Part shown: one piece after another, positions 1 to 7,159 of the stretch
Position numbering within the stretch: position 1 is the first letter of the stretch
How the letters are laid out: every line of letters begins with the position of its first letter
Origin: Streptomyces alboflavus
GTDB taxonomy: Bacteria > Actinomycetota > Actinomycetes > Streptomycetales > Streptomycetaceae
Length of the DNA stretch: 26,415 nt
NCBI RefSeq assembly: GCF_000716675.1
Contig: NZ_JNXT01000089.1
Location: forward strand, 1 to 26,415
Direction: 5' to 3'
Position numbers and translations under genes: made by a program
Notes under the pieces: generated by a model
What the model was told of the DNA's origin: nothing
Seen by the model: the letters and a program-made list of their open reading frames with translations, nothing else
Database searches by the model: none

Positions 1-976
1 GCCCGCGCCCGCGTCGGCCCCCGTCGAGCTCCCCCCGCCCGACCGCGTCCCCCTGAGCGTCGACACCCCCTTCGACCTCGCCTCCCTCACCAAGCTCTGC
101 ACCACGATCGCCGTCGTGCAGCAGGTGGAGCGCGGCGCCCTCGTCCTCGACGCGCCCGTCGCGCGGTACGCGCCCGAGTGCACGGGCGTCGCCGCGCACG
201 GCATCACGGTGCGGCAGCTGCTCACGCACACCTCGGGGCTGCGGCCCGAACTCCCGCTCTACGAGCTGCCCGACGTGCCCGCGCGGCTGCGGGCGCTGCG
301 TGCCGAGGCGCCCTCCGGCGAGGTGGGCGCGTACGTCTACTCGGACCTGAACATGCTGCTCCTACAGGAGGTCCTGCAGCGGGTCACGGGCCGCCGCCTC
401 GACCGGCTGGTCCGGGACGGGATCACCCGGCCGCTCGGCATGACCGGCACCCGGTTCGGGCCGTGCCCCGGCGCCGCCGCGACCGAGGACCAGCGCCGGC
501 CGTGGGCCAAGGCGGACCGGGGCATGCTGCGGGGCGAGGTGCACGACGAGAACGCGTGGGCGCTCGGCGGCGTGGCCGGGCACGCCGGGCTCTTCGGCAC
601 CGCCCGCGACCTGGCCGTGCTGTGCCGGACCCTGCTGAACGGCGGCTCGTACGGCGCCGCCCGGATCCTCGGCCCCGACCACGTCCGTCTGATGCTGGCC
701 GCGCCCGGCCTCGGCTTCGGCGTGGACCAGGCCTGGTTCATGGGGGAACTCGCGGGCCGGGGCGCGGCCGGGCACACCGGCTTCACCGGCACGTCCCTCG
801 TCCTCGACCCCGCCACGGACACGTTCCTGGTGCTCCTCGCCAACACCGTCCACCCCCGGCGGCAGCCCCCCGACAACGGCCCCCGGGTCCGCGCGGCGAC
901 GGCGCTGGCGCGGGCGGTGGCGGCGGGGCCCGCGCCCGGGGCCGCCCGGCGCCCCACCACCCCCACGGGCCACTAA
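1..976 (+). CDS. Serine hydrolase, class C beta-lactamase/DD-peptidase fold (5' partial)
   Basis: The frame is open from the left edge, so the true start lies outside the window. A GTG at 116 is in frame, but the nucleophile motif SLTK (SxxK, bases about 80-94) lies upstream of it, so 116 cannot be the real start. Further along are YSDLN (the Tyr-containing second motif, about 340-354) and HTG in GHTGFTGT (about 772-795), which replaces the usual KTG. This motif set defines the beta-lactamase/penicillin-binding serine hydrolase family, which hydrolyses beta-lactams, D-amino acid peptides or esters through an acyl-serine. The substrate cannot be read from sequence, and antibiotic resistance should not be assumed. 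The TAA stop lies 9 bp before the next gene on the same strand. The C-terminus is a Pro/Ala/Arg-rich tail of no obvious function. Confidence 0.85.
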   Translation, partial: PAPASAPVELPPPDRVPLSVDTPFDLASLTKLCTTIAVVQQVERGALVLDAPVARYAPECTGVAAHGITVRQLLTHTSGLRPELPLYELPDVPARLRALRAEAPSGEVGAYVYSDLNMLLLQEVLQRVTGRRLDRLVRDGITRPLGMTGTRFGPCPGAAATEDQRRPWAKADRGMLRGEVHDENAWALGGVAGHAGLFGTARDLAVLCRTLLNGGSYGAARILGPDHVRLMLAAPGLGFGVDQAWFMGELAGRGAAGHTGFTGTSLVLDPATDTFLVLLANTVHPRRQPPDNGPRVRAATALARAVAAGPAPGAARRPTTPTGH

Positions 977-985
977 ACTCACGGG
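974..985 (+). promoter_or_regulatory. Candidate leaderless promoter of the Rsm22-like gene
   Basis: TAAACT at 974-979 fits the actinobacterial -10 consensus TANNNT and lies 6 nt before the GTG at 986, which would place +1 on the start codon. There is no Shine-Dalgarno sequence before the GTG. No -35 box is evident. The hexamer overlaps the stop codon of the upstream gene. This is inferred from spacing only. Confidence 0.35.
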
Positions 986-1990
986 GTGCGCGACCAAGCT
1001 TCCCCCGCAGAGACCCTCCGTACCGCCCTCGCGGGCCTCCTGGAGGACCTGCCGCCCAAGGCGGCCGCCCAGGCCGTGGACCGGCTGATCGCGAACTACC
1101 GCGGCACCACCCCCACCGGCGCGCCCGTCCTGCGGGACCACGCGGACGTCAGCGCCTACGCCGCGTACCGCATGCCCGCCACCTTCGAGGCCGCCCGCTC
1201 CGCCCTCGACGCGCTCGCCGCCGCCGTGCCCGCCGACTGGAGCCCCGCCGGGCACACCGACATCGGCGGCGGCACCGGCGCGGCCACCTGGGCGGTCAAC
1301 GCCACCTGGCCCGGGGAGCGGCCCGTCACCGTCCTTGACTGGGCCGAGCCCGCGCTCGCCCTCGGCCGGGAGATCGCCACCGCCAACCCGGACCTCGCGC
1401 CCGTCCGGTGGCAGCGCGCCCGCATCGGCGCCGCCCTCGACGTGCCGTCCGCCGCGCTCGTCACCGTCTCCTACGTCCTCGGCGAGCTCACGGCCGACGA
1501 CCGTGCCGCCGTCGTCGACGCGGCCGCCCGTGCCGCGACCGACGCCGTCGTCGTCGTCGAACCCGGCACGCCCGACGGGTACGCCCGTGTCCTCGACGCC
1601 CGGGCGCGGCTCATCGACGCCGGGTTCCGGGTCGCCGCGCCCTGCCCCCACAGCGACGCCTGCCCCATCGTGCCCGGCGAGGACTGGTGCCACTTCTCCG
1701 TCCGCGTCGCCCGGTCGTCGCTGCACCGGCAGGTCAAGGGCGGCTCCCTCGCCTACGAGGACGAGAAGTTCTCCTACGTCGCCGCCGTCCGCCCCGCCGC
1801 CGTTCCCGCCGAGCCCTCGCCCGGCCGGGTCGTCCGCAAGCCGCAGATCCGCAAGGGGATGGTCCTGCTCGACCTGTGCGACGCGGCGGGGGCGCTGCGG
1901 CGGGAGACCGTGACGAAGCGGCACGGGGCGCTGTACCGCGAGGCCCGTGACACGCCCTGGGGCGCCCCCTGGCCCCCGGCCGGGACCTAG
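986..1990 (+). CDS. Rsm22-like small-ribosomal-subunit protein (methyltransferase fold, Fe-S)
   Basis: The 334-aa product starts at GTG. Residues about 90-130 form a Rossmann methyltransferase core, with the SAM-loop-like motif DIGGGTGAATWA. Cysteines in CPHSDACP and WCHF (about 220, 226 and 235) followed by a basic stretch match the iron-sulfur binding region of the Rsm22/METTL17 family. The C-terminus carries YEDEKFSYV and a small beta region, also typical of that family. In mitochondria, Rsm22/METTL17 acts in small-subunit assembly. The bacterial role is less clear, and methyl transfer has been doubted in some members. The gene follows the serine hydrolase by 9 bp, so readthrough is possible, but a leaderless promoter is also plausible. 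Family assignment is confident; molecular activity is inferred. Confidence 0.85.
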   Translation: MRDQASPAETLRTALAGLLEDLPPKAAAQAVDRLIANYRGTTPTGAPVLRDHADVSAYAAYRMPATFEAARSALDALAAAVPADWSPAGHTDIGGGTGAATWAVNATWPGERPVTVLDWAEPALALGREIATANPDLAPVRWQRARIGAALDVPSAALVTVSYVLGELTADDRAAVVDAAARAATDAVVVVEPGTPDGYARVLDARARLIDAGFRVAAPCPHSDACPIVPGEDWCHFSVRVARSSLHRQVKGGSLAYEDEKFSYVAAVRPAAVPAEPSPGRVVRKPQIRKGMVLLDLCDAAGALRRETVTKRHGALYREARDTPWGAPWPPAGT

Positions 1991-2021
1991 CCCGCCCGGG
2001 AGCCTCCGGGGACCCGGCGGG
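1991..2021. terminator. Bidirectional hairpin between convergent genes
   Basis: The left arm CCCGCC(C)GGG pairs with CCCGGCGGG across a 12-nt loop, giving a 9-bp stem with one bulged C. It fills the whole 31-bp gap between two convergent stop codons, as expected of a shared terminator. There is no U-tract, which is usual in Streptomyces. Confidence 0.5.
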
Positions 2022-3650
2022 TCAGGCGGGCCGCAGCCCCGGCTCGCCCGCCTCCACCACGAACGACGCCGCCGTCACGATCGGCGCGCCCGGCGTGGTG
2101 ACGGCCGACACGGTCTTGAAGTCGGCCCGCGCCTGCCGCCGGTCGAGGCCGACGGTCACATAGCCCCGGCGCCCGTTGTAGAACTTCAGGTGCGGGTTGG
2201 CCTTCATGTACGTCTCCCAGTTGGCGGGCCGCTCCGCCCCGTCCTTGCCGCTGGCGATGGACGTGGCGACGATCTCGGTCCCGACGACGTCGGACGACGG
2301 GTCGTCGAAGTCGTCCTTGATGTCGAAGGCGTACCCGACGTGTACGTCCCCGGTGAGCACCATCAGGTTGTCGACCCCGGCGGCCTCGGCCCCGGCGAGC
2401 ACCCGGGCGCGCGAGGCGGCGTACCCGTCCCAGGCGTCCATGCTGACCTTGGCGACGGGGTTGAGGTCGAGCTTGCGCTGGGAGAAGGTGACCTGCTGCG
2501 GGACGACGTTCCAGACGGCGCGCGAGCGCCGCCACCCGTCGATGAGCCACCGCTCCTGGCTCGCGCCGGTGATGGTGCGCTTGGGGTCGAGGGACTCGGG
2601 CCCGGGCACGTGCGCCCCGTCGCCGTAGGCCTGGTCGGACCGGTACTGGCGGGTGTCGAGGATGTCGAACTGGGCGAGGCGGCCCCAGCCGACGCGGCGG
2701 TAGAGCCGCATGTCGGACCCGGTGGGCCGCTGCGGGCGGCGCAGCGGCAGGTTCTCCCAGTACGCGCGGTACGCGGAGGCGCGGCGAAGGAGGAACTCCT
2801 CGGGCGGGTTGCCGTTCTCGTCGATGTCGTCGGCGTAGTTGTTCTCGACCTCGTGGTCGTCCCAGGTGACGACGAAGGGGTGGGCGGCGTGGGCGGCCCG
2901 CAGGTCGGGGTCGGTCTTGTAGAGCGCGTACCGGCGGCGGTAGTCGTCGAGGGTCTGCGTCTCGCGGTTGAAGACGTCGGGCAGCACGCGGTCGGTGTAC
3001 TTGCGGGCGCCGCCGACGGAGTTCACGGCGTACTCGTACAGGTAGTCGCCGAGGTGGAAGACGACGTCGACGTCGTCCTCGGCGAGATGTCTGTACGCGG
3101 TGAAGTAGCCGTCGTGGTAGGCCTGGCAGGAGACGGCGGCGAGGGTGAGTCCGGTCCGGCCGGCGGCGGGCGGTGCGGTGCGGGTGCGGCCGGTCTCGCT
3201 GACCCACTTCCCCGCACGGAAGCGGAAGTAGTACGTCCGGTCGGCGTCGACGTGGTCCACCTCGACGTGCACGGAGTGGTTGAACTCCGGGTGCGCGGGG
3301 GCCGTGCCGCGTCTGACGACCCGCCGGAAGCGCGGGTCGCGGGCCAGCTCCCAGTGGACGGTGACGCGCTCGGCGGGCAGGCCGCCGTTCTCCTCGTACG
3401 GTCTGGGCGCGAGCCGGGTCCACAGCAGCACGGAGTGCGGCTGCGGGTCGCCGGACGCCACGCCGAGGGTGAAGGGGTCGTCGGACACGCGGGCGGCGTC
3501 CATCTCGGCGGCGCCCGCGACCCCGGCGGTCGGCAGGTTGGTGGCGAAGGCGAGGGCGGCGGCCGCGCCGGTTCCGGTCAGGAACCGACGGCGTCCCAAG
3601 TGGCGTGCGGCAGCGCGGAGTTCGGGTGCGTGCTGTCCTGCGGGTGTCAT
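2022..3650 (-). CDS. phoD: PhoD-family alkaline phosphatase/phosphodiesterase, Tat-exported
   Basis: The 542-aa product begins with a twin-arginine signal ([19 protein letters not shown], about residues 18-36), which predicts export of the folded, metal-loaded enzyme. An N-terminal fibronectin-like PhoD domain (about 60-150; [23 protein letters not shown]) precedes the metallophosphatase domain. That domain shows metal-ligand motifs [28 protein letters not shown] and LTGDVHVGY. PhoD enzymes use Fe3+ and Ca2+ to release phosphate from phosphomonoesters and diesters at the cell surface. The start at 3650 is chosen because GGGGAGGGG lies just upstream and the Tat signal follows directly; longer in-frame extensions lack both. 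Phosphate-starvation control by PhoP is common for such genes, but I did not recognise a clear PHO box in the 133-bp divergent gap. Confidence 0.92.
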   Translation of the reverse strand: MTPAGQHAPELRAAARHLGRRRFLTGTGAAAALAFATNLPTAGVAGAAEMDAARVSDDPFTLGVASGDPQPHSVLLWTRLAPRPYEENGGLPAERVTVHWELARDPRFRRVVRRGTAPAHPEFNHSVHVEVDHVDADRTYYFRFRAGKWVSETGRTRTAPPAAGRTGLTLAAVSCQAYHDGYFTAYRHLAEDDVDVVFHLGDYLYEYAVNSVGGARKYTDRVLPDVFNRETQTLDDYRRRYALYKTDPDLRAAHAAHPFVVTWDDHEVENNYADDIDENGNPPEEFLLRRASAYRAYWENLPLRRPQRPTGSDMRLYRRVGWGRLAQFDILDTRQYRSDQAYGDGAHVPGPESLDPKRTITGASQERWLIDGWRRSRAVWNVVPQQVTFSQRKLDLNPVAKVSMDAWDGYAASRARVLAGAEAAGVDNLMVLTGDVHVGYAFDIKDDFDDPSSDVVGTEIVATSIASGKDGAERPANWETYMKANPHLKFYNGRRGYVTVGLDRRQARADFKTVSAVTTPGAPIVTAASFVVEAGEPGLRPA

Positions 3651-3688
3651 GTGCCCCTCCCCTGACGATGGTTGCAAGGTGCATTGGA

Positions 3689-3705
3689 GTGTCCGGGGGC
3701 GACAC
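3689..3705. promoter_or_regulatory. Inverted repeat in the PhoD/SDR divergent gap
   Basis: GTGTC-N7-GACAC lies about 39-55 bp upstream of the PhoD start codon on its promoter side. The arms are only 5 bp, so a chance occurrence is possible. Position in a divergent promoter region is the main reason for listing it. Confidence 0.25.
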
Positions 3706-3746
3706 CCGCCTGTCACGTACACAACAGCCATATGGCGGGCAGATGA

Positions 3747-3775
3747 GGTCCGTGTGGCGGACCCTCCCGTACGCT
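3747..3775 (+). promoter_or_regulatory. Candidate leaderless promoter with overlapping operator, SDR gene
   Basis: TACGCT (3770-3775) fits TANNNT and ends 8 nt before the ATG at 3784, with no Shine-Dalgarno sequence between. The perfect inverted repeat GGTCCG-N5-CGGACC (3747-3763) sits exactly where the -35 and spacer would be. A repressor or activator bound there could control the gene. This is inference from geometry. Confidence 0.4.
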
Positions 3776-3783
3776 GCGGGGCC

Positions 3784-4560
3784 ATGAACGCTGAGCCAAC
3801 AGCACCGTCGAAGAGCGCCGTGGTCACCGGGGCGGGCTCCGGGATCGGTCGCGCCGTCGCCCTCGAACTCCTCGGTGCGGGCTGGTCGGTGGCGCTCGCC
3901 GGCCGCCGCGAGGAGACCCTGCGCGAGACAGCGGCCCTGGCCGGAGGCCCCGCGGCGGACCGCACCCTCTGCCTGCGCACGGACGTCACGTCCCCCGACG
4001 ACGTGGCGGCCCTCTTCGCCGCCCAGGCCGACCGCTTCGGCCGCCTCGGCCTGCTCTTCAACAACGCCGGTACGTTCGGCCCCCGCGGCACCCCCGTCGA
4101 GGAGCTCGACTACGCCGAGTGGCGCCAGGTCGTCGACACCAACCTCAATGGCGCGTTCCTGTGCGCCCAGGCCGCGTTCCGGCGGATGCGGGAGCAGGAC
4201 CCGCACGGAGGCCGGATCATCAACAACGGCTCCATCTCCGCGCACGTCCCGCGCCCGCACTCCGTCGCGTACACCACCACGAAGCACGCGCTGACGGGCC
4301 TCACCAAGTCCCTGTCCCTGGACGGGCGCCCGTACCGCATCGCCGTCGGACAGATCGACATCGGCAACGCCGCCACCGACATGACCGACCGCATGCGCTC
4401 GGGGATCCTCCAGGCCAACGGGCAGCTCGCGGTCGAGCCGGTGATGGACGCGGCGGACGTGGCCCGCACCGTGCGACACATGGCGGAGCTGCCGCTGGAG
4501 GCGAACGTGCAGTTCGCGACCGTGCTCGCCACGACGATGCCGTACGTCGGACGCGGCTGA
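3784..4560 (+). CDS. Short-chain dehydrogenase/reductase (classical SDR)
   Basis: The 258-aa product is the usual length for a classical SDR. The NAD(P)-binding motif TGAGSGIG is at about residues 15-22, NNAG ([10 protein letters not shown]) at about 90-95, the catalytic serine in NGSIS, and the YTTTK pair (Tyr about 163, Lys about 167) follows. The basic residues after the second strand (AGRREE) suggest a preference for NADP(H). The enzyme should be cytosolic and oxidise or reduce a carbonyl/alcohol substrate that cannot be named from sequence. It is transcribed divergently from the PhoD gene. A GGCCCG-N4-CGGGCC hairpin starts 6 nt after the stop. Confidence 0.92.
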   Translation: MNAEPTAPSKSAVVTGAGSGIGRAVALELLGAGWSVALAGRREETLRETAALAGGPAADRTLCLRTDVTSPDDVAALFAAQADRFGRLGLLFNNAGTFGPRGTPVEELDYAEWRQVVDTNLNGAFLCAQAAFRRMREQDPHGGRIINNGSISAHVPRPHSVAYTTTKHALTGLTKSLSLDGRPYRIAVGQIDIGNAATDMTDRMRSGILQANGQLAVEPVMDAADVARTVRHMAELPLEANVQFATVLATTMPYVGRG

Positions 4561-4565
4561 CGGCG

Positions 4566-4581
4566 GGCCCGGCGGCGGGCC
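4566..4581 (+). terminator. Short GC hairpin after the SDR gene
   Basis: GGCCCG, a 4-nt loop and CGGGCC lie directly after the TGA stop. The stem is only 6 bp and no T-run follows, so this is a weak call. Confidence 0.35.
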
Positions 4582-4669
4582 GCGCGGACCGTGCGTAGGA
4601 CCGGGCGGGCCGATTGCAGTACGGCGGCGAGGGCTGAGTTCCAGTCATATGCCCGGAGCGGCCTCCGAT

Positions 4670-4682
4670 GTCGTACAACGAC
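4670..4682. promoter_or_regulatory. Short inverted repeat upstream of the LTD gene
   Basis: GTCGT-aca-ACGAC is a perfect 5-bp inverted repeat about 49-61 bp upstream of the TTG start. No convincing -10/-35 pair was found around it. It may be an operator half-site pair or chance. Confidence 0.22.
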
Positions 4683-4730
4683 GTACTAAGCTCGCTGCTC
4701 TCCACGGGAACTTCACATACGGAGCACACC

Positions 4731-5195
4731 TTGCGCATACGTTCGATGGCCACCGCCGTCCTCGCCGCCACCGCTGTCGCGGCCCCGCTGCTCGTCGCCG
4801 CGCCGGCGTCCGCCGCGGCCCACCAGGGCGGCCTGCACCTCGGCTACATCCAGTACGACAGCCCGGGCCGGGACACCGGCTCCAACGGCTCGCGCAACGC
4901 GGAGTGGGTGAACATCCACAACAACACCCGCGGCGCCATCCAGCTGAAGGGCTACAAGCTGAAGGACAACACGGGCTTCACGTACACCTTCGGCAGCTAC
5001 AAGATCGGCGCGGGCAAGACCGTGAAGGTCCGCACCGGCAAGGGCACCAACGCCTCGGGCGTGCGCTACTGGGGCCAGGGCTCGTACGTCTGGAACAACA
5101 CCAGCGACAAGGCCCGGCTGCTCAAGCCGAGCGGCACGCAGATCGACTCCTGCTCCTGGACGACCCGGGACCACGGGACCAAGAACTGCCACTGA
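4731..5195 (+). CDS. Secreted lamin-tail-domain (LTD) protein
   Basis: The TTG at 4731 is chosen as start because GGAG lies 6 nt upstream and the product then begins with a compact Sec signal peptide: basic MRIRS, a hydrophobic Ala/Val core, and cleavage near APASAAA (about residue 30). The mature part (about 124 aa) has the lamin-tail pattern: EWVNIHNNTRGAIQLKGYKLKD, then the FTF-like TYTFGSYKIGAGKTVKVRTGKG and a final strand with SDKARLLKPSG. Two cysteines near the C-terminus (DSCSW and KNCH) could form a disulfide outside the cell. LTD proteins are common in Streptomyces secretomes; their role (binding or structural) is unknown. A longer reading from 4668 would place extra residues before the signal peptide and is less likely. 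A strong terminator follows. Confidence 0.82.
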   Translation: MRIRSMATAVLAATAVAAPLLVAAPASAAAHQGGLHLGYIQYDSPGRDTGSNGSRNAEWVNIHNNTRGAIQLKGYKLKDNTGFTYTFGSYKIGAGKTVKVRTGKGTNASGVRYWGQGSYVWNNTSDKARLLKPSGTQIDSCSWTTRDHGTKNCH

Positions 5196-5212
5196 GAAAC
5201 GTGAGGTGACAG

Positions 5213-5250
5213 CCGCCGCGCGATCGGGAATGGACCCGGCCGCGCGGCGG
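5213..5250 (+). terminator. Strong intrinsic terminator of the LTD gene
   Basis: CCGCCGCGCG (5213-5222) pairs perfectly with CGCGCGGCGG (5241-5250). Inside the loop CGGG and CCCG pair again around AATGGA, making a two-tier stem. TTGT follows. The hairpin lies 18 nt after the LTD stop and also argues that the next gene starts downstream of it, at 5263. Confidence 0.75.
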
Positions 5251-5262
5251 TTGTCGTCCGGC

Positions 5263-6147
5263 ATGAGCCCTGACGATCACGCCTCGAACCGCCCTGACGT
5301 GCTGCGCTACACCGCCTTCGCCACCGACCCCGCGGGCGGCAACCCCGCCGGTGTCGTCCTGGACGCGAGCGGCCTCGACGACGCGGCCATGCTCGCCCTC
5401 GCCGCCGAACTCGGCTACAGCGAGACGGCGTTCCTCACCCCCGGCCCCGCCGTGCCCGACGACGGCGCCCGCTCCTTCACCGTGCGCTACTTCAGCCCCC
5501 AGGCCGAGGTCCCCTTCTGCGGGCACGCCACGGTCGCGACGTCGGTCGCCCTCGCGGAGCGCGACGGACCCGGCGACCTGGTGTTCGCCACCCGCGTCGG
5601 CGCCGTGCCGGTGCGCGTCACCGAGTCCGACGGCGTGCTGCGCGCGACCCTGACCAGCGTGGAGCCGCACGTCGAGGAGGTCGCGGCGGCCGACGTCGAC
5701 GAGGCGCTCGCCGCGCTCGGCTGGCGCGCGGACGAGCTGGACCCCGGCCTGCCGCCCCGCATCGCCTTCGCGGGCGCCCGGCACCTGGTCCTCGCCGCCG
5801 CCACCCGCGCCCGCCTCGCCGACCTCGACTACGACTTCGACCGCCTGAAGACGCTGATGCTGCGGCTCGACCTGACGACCGTCCAGCTGGTGTGGCGGGA
5901 GAGCGCGACGGTCTTCCACGCCCGTGACCCGTTCCCGGTCGGCGGCGTCGTCGAGGACCCGGCGACGGGCGCGGCGGCGGCCGCCTTCGGCGCGTACGCC
6001 CGCGCACTCGGCCTGGTCCCCGCCGCCGCCGAACTGACCCTCCACCAGGGCGTGGACATGGGGCGCCCCGGGGTGCTCACGGTGACGCTGCGGGACGGGG
6101 ACGCGCGGGTGCGGGTCGCGGGGGCGGCGGTGCGCATCCCGGAGTGA
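5263..6147 (+). CDS. PhzF-family isomerase/epimerase-like protein
   Basis: The 294-aa product has the diagnostic PhzF signatures: GNPAGVVL near the N-terminus, the catalytic-glutamate segment YSETAFL, VPFCGHATVA, and DPATGAAAAAFGAY in the second half. The fold is a duplicated hot-dog-like diaminopimelate-epimerase fold. PhzF itself isomerises trans-2,3-dihydro-3-hydroxyanthranilate in phenazine biosynthesis. No other phenazine genes are here, so this is most likely a stand-alone homologue of unknown substrate. Starts at 5206 and 5230 are also in frame, but the terminator hairpin at 5213-5250 overlaps them; 5263 gives the normal family N-terminus (RPDVLRYTAFA). No clear ribosome binding site precedes it. 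A 13-bp terminator stem follows the stop. Confidence 0.88.
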   Translation: MSPDDHASNRPDVLRYTAFATDPAGGNPAGVVLDASGLDDAAMLALAAELGYSETAFLTPGPAVPDDGARSFTVRYFSPQAEVPFCGHATVATSVALAERDGPGDLVFATRVGAVPVRVTESDGVLRATLTSVEPHVEEVAAADVDEALAALGWRADELDPGLPPRIAFAGARHLVLAAATRARLADLDYDFDRLKTLMLRLDLTTVQLVWRESATVFHARDPFPVGGVVEDPATGAAAAAFGAYARALGLVPAAAELTLHQGVDMGRPGVLTVTLRDGDARVRVAGAAVRIPE

Positions 6148-6159
6148 GGGGCGCACAGG

Positions 6160-6190
6160 GCTCCGGGGCGCGCCGGGCGCGCCCCGGAGC
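6160..6190. terminator. Strong intrinsic terminator after the PhzF-like gene
   Basis: GCTCCGGGGCGCG, the 5-nt loop ccggg and CGCGCCCCGGAGC form a perfect 13-bp stem starting 13 nt after the PhzF stop. The converging NTF2-like gene ends at 6236, so it may serve both strands. Confidence 0.75.
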
Positions 6191-6209
6191 GGCGGTCCTA
6201 CGGCGGACG

Positions 6210-6250
6210 GGTGTCAGGCCTGGCCCGTACCGGTGTCAGGCCTGGCCCGT
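6210..6250. repeat. Tandem 19-bp direct repeat spanning a stop codon
   Basis: GGTGTCAGGCCTGGCCCGT occurs at 6210-6228 and again at 6232-6250 (period 22 bp). The right copy contains the last codons and TGA of the NTF2-like gene; the left copy lies just beyond it. It looks like a small duplication of the gene's 3' end. Confidence 0.8.
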
Positions 6251-6559
6251 CTCGAACCGGGACACCTTGTCGCCGTCGACCGTGAACCGCCACTTCGTAC
6301 GCATCTCGCCCCAGGTGTCGTTGCGGTAGCTGACCAGGAGCGTGCGCCCGCCGTCTGACTCCGACTCGACGTCCATGTGGCCGTTGGAGGAGAAGATCTC
6401 GCGGTCGGTCCAGTCGGCGATGTTCCGGTCGGAGCCGTCGTCGGACATGGTCGCGTCCGGGGTGAGCAGGGCCTCGAAGGCGGCCTTGTCGCCCGCGTTC
6501 ACAGCGGTCACGAAGGCCCGGACCGTGGGGTCGCCGAGCCGGTTTGTCTGAATGCTCAT
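6236..6559 (-). CDS. NTF2-like (SnoaL-type) small protein
   Basis: The 107-aa product reads as one cone-shaped NTF2-like domain: an N-terminal helix (DPTVRAFVTAVNAGDKAAFEALLTPDATMSDDG), a central acidic stretch with DWTDREIF, and three C-terminal strands (LLVSYRNDTWGEMRTKWRFTVDGDKVSRFETGQA). Such proteins act as small isomerases, hydrolases or ligand-binding proteins. No catalytic residues can be assigned and the function is unknown. The start at 6559 gives the normal domain length. GAGCGT lies 6 nt upstream on the minus strand, so the message may be leaderless. It is divergent from the MazG-like gene, with a 71-bp gap. Its 3' end carries a short tandem duplication. Confidence 0.75.
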   Translation of the reverse strand: MSIQTNRLGDPTVRAFVTAVNAGDKAAFEALLTPDATMSDDGSDRNIADWTDREIFSSNGHMDVESESDGGRTLLVSYRNDTWGEMRTKWRFTVDGDKVSRFETGQA

Positions 6560-6630
6560 GCGCCCACGCTCGCACCGGCCCCGTCGCCCCGCCACCCGGG
6601 ATCGCCCGCGGCCGTGGCAGGCTGCCCCCC
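6560..6630. promoter_or_regulatory. Divergent promoter region, NTF2-like and MazG-like genes
   Basis: On the minus strand GAGCGT (6571-6566) lies 6 nt before the ATG at 6559. On the plus strand CAGGCT (6618-6623) lies 7 nt before the ATG at 6631. Both are -10-like hexamers at leaderless spacing. Neither has a recognisable -35, and neither gene has a good Shine-Dalgarno sequence. Confidence 0.3.
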
Positions 6631-7140
6631 ATGTCCGACCCGACGCCCGCGCCGCCCCTGCCCGCACCCGACCTGTGGGAGACCGTCGACCGCCTGCACG
6701 GCTGGCTCGACTCCCACCGCAGGCACCCGGCCCGCGAGACCCTGCTCCTGCGGATGCTGAAGCTGTCGGAGGAGGTCGGCGAGGTGGCCCAGGCCGTCGT
6801 CGGCGCCACCGGGCAGAACCCGCGCAAGGGCACCACGCACACCTGGGACGACGTCGAGTCGGAGCTGTGCGACGTGGTCATCACGGCGCTGGTGGCGCTG
6901 CGCACGCTCACCCCGGAGCCGGAGCGCGCGCTCGCGGCCCGGCTGCACGCGGTCGCCGCGCGCTCCACGTCATCGCCGTCGCCGTCGCCTTCGCCGGGGC
7001 CCGCTCCCGGTGAAGGCCCCACGCCTGCTCCCGGTCAAGGTCCCACGCCCGCTCCCGCCCAAGACGTGCGCCGCACAGACATGCGCCCCGAGGCCGTACG
7101 CCCCGAAGCCGCCGAAATCCAGGAGCGCCCCACCACCTGA
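6631..7140 (+). CDS. MazG-like nucleotide pyrophosphohydrolase
   Basis: The 169-aa product has a helical MazG-type domain in residues about 10-110. The metal-binding motif is KLSEEVGEVAQAVVG (EExxE), followed by ESELCDVVITALVAL (ExxD), which together coordinate Mg2+ in all-alpha NTP pyrophosphatases. The likely reaction is hydrolysis of a nucleoside triphosphate, often a damaged one, to monophosphate and pyrophosphate; the substrate is not predictable. After residue about 110 the sequence becomes a low-complexity Ser/Pro/Ala tail built from tandem DNA repeats. That tail is unlikely to be catalytic and may vary between strains. The ATG at 6631 is preferred over in-frame upstream codons because the domain starts directly after it. 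The methyltransferase gene follows by 19 bp. Confidence 0.85.
   Translation: MSDPTPAPPLPAPDLWETVDRLHGWLDSHRRHPARETLLLRMLKLSEEVGEVAQAVVGATGQNPRKGTTHTWDDVESELCDVVITALVALRTLTPEPERALAARLHAVAARSTSSPSPSPSPGPAPGEGPTPAPGQGPTPAPAQDVRRTDMRPEAVRPEAAEIQERPTT
6972..7063. repeat. Tandem repeats encoding the MazG-like protein's tail
   Basis: Six-base Ser-Pro units (about 6972-6995) are followed by a near-perfect 24-bp unit at 7003-7026 and 7027-7050 plus a partial third copy to about 7063. The units encode APGEGPTP, APGQGPTP and APAQ. Confidence 0.75.
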
Positions 7141-7145
7141 CGAGT

Positions 7146-7159
7146 TAGCGTCACCCGCC
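7146..7159 (+). promoter_or_regulatory. Candidate leaderless promoter of the SAM methyltransferase gene
   Basis: TAGCGT (7146-7151) fits TANNNT and lies 8 nt before the ATG at 7160. There is no Shine-Dalgarno sequence and no evident -35. Cotranscription with the MazG-like gene is equally possible. Confidence 0.35.

Noticed and set aside
3651..4479. N-terminal extension of the PhoD protein, and another long minus-strand frame opposite the SDR gene.
   Set aside because: The SDR motifs are on the plus strand, and the Tat signal plus ribosome binding site fix the PhoD start at 3650.
5263..6147. Phenazine biosynthesis, suggested by the PhzF-like gene.
   Set aside because: No other phenazine genes are nearby, and PhzF homologues are common outside phenazine clusters.
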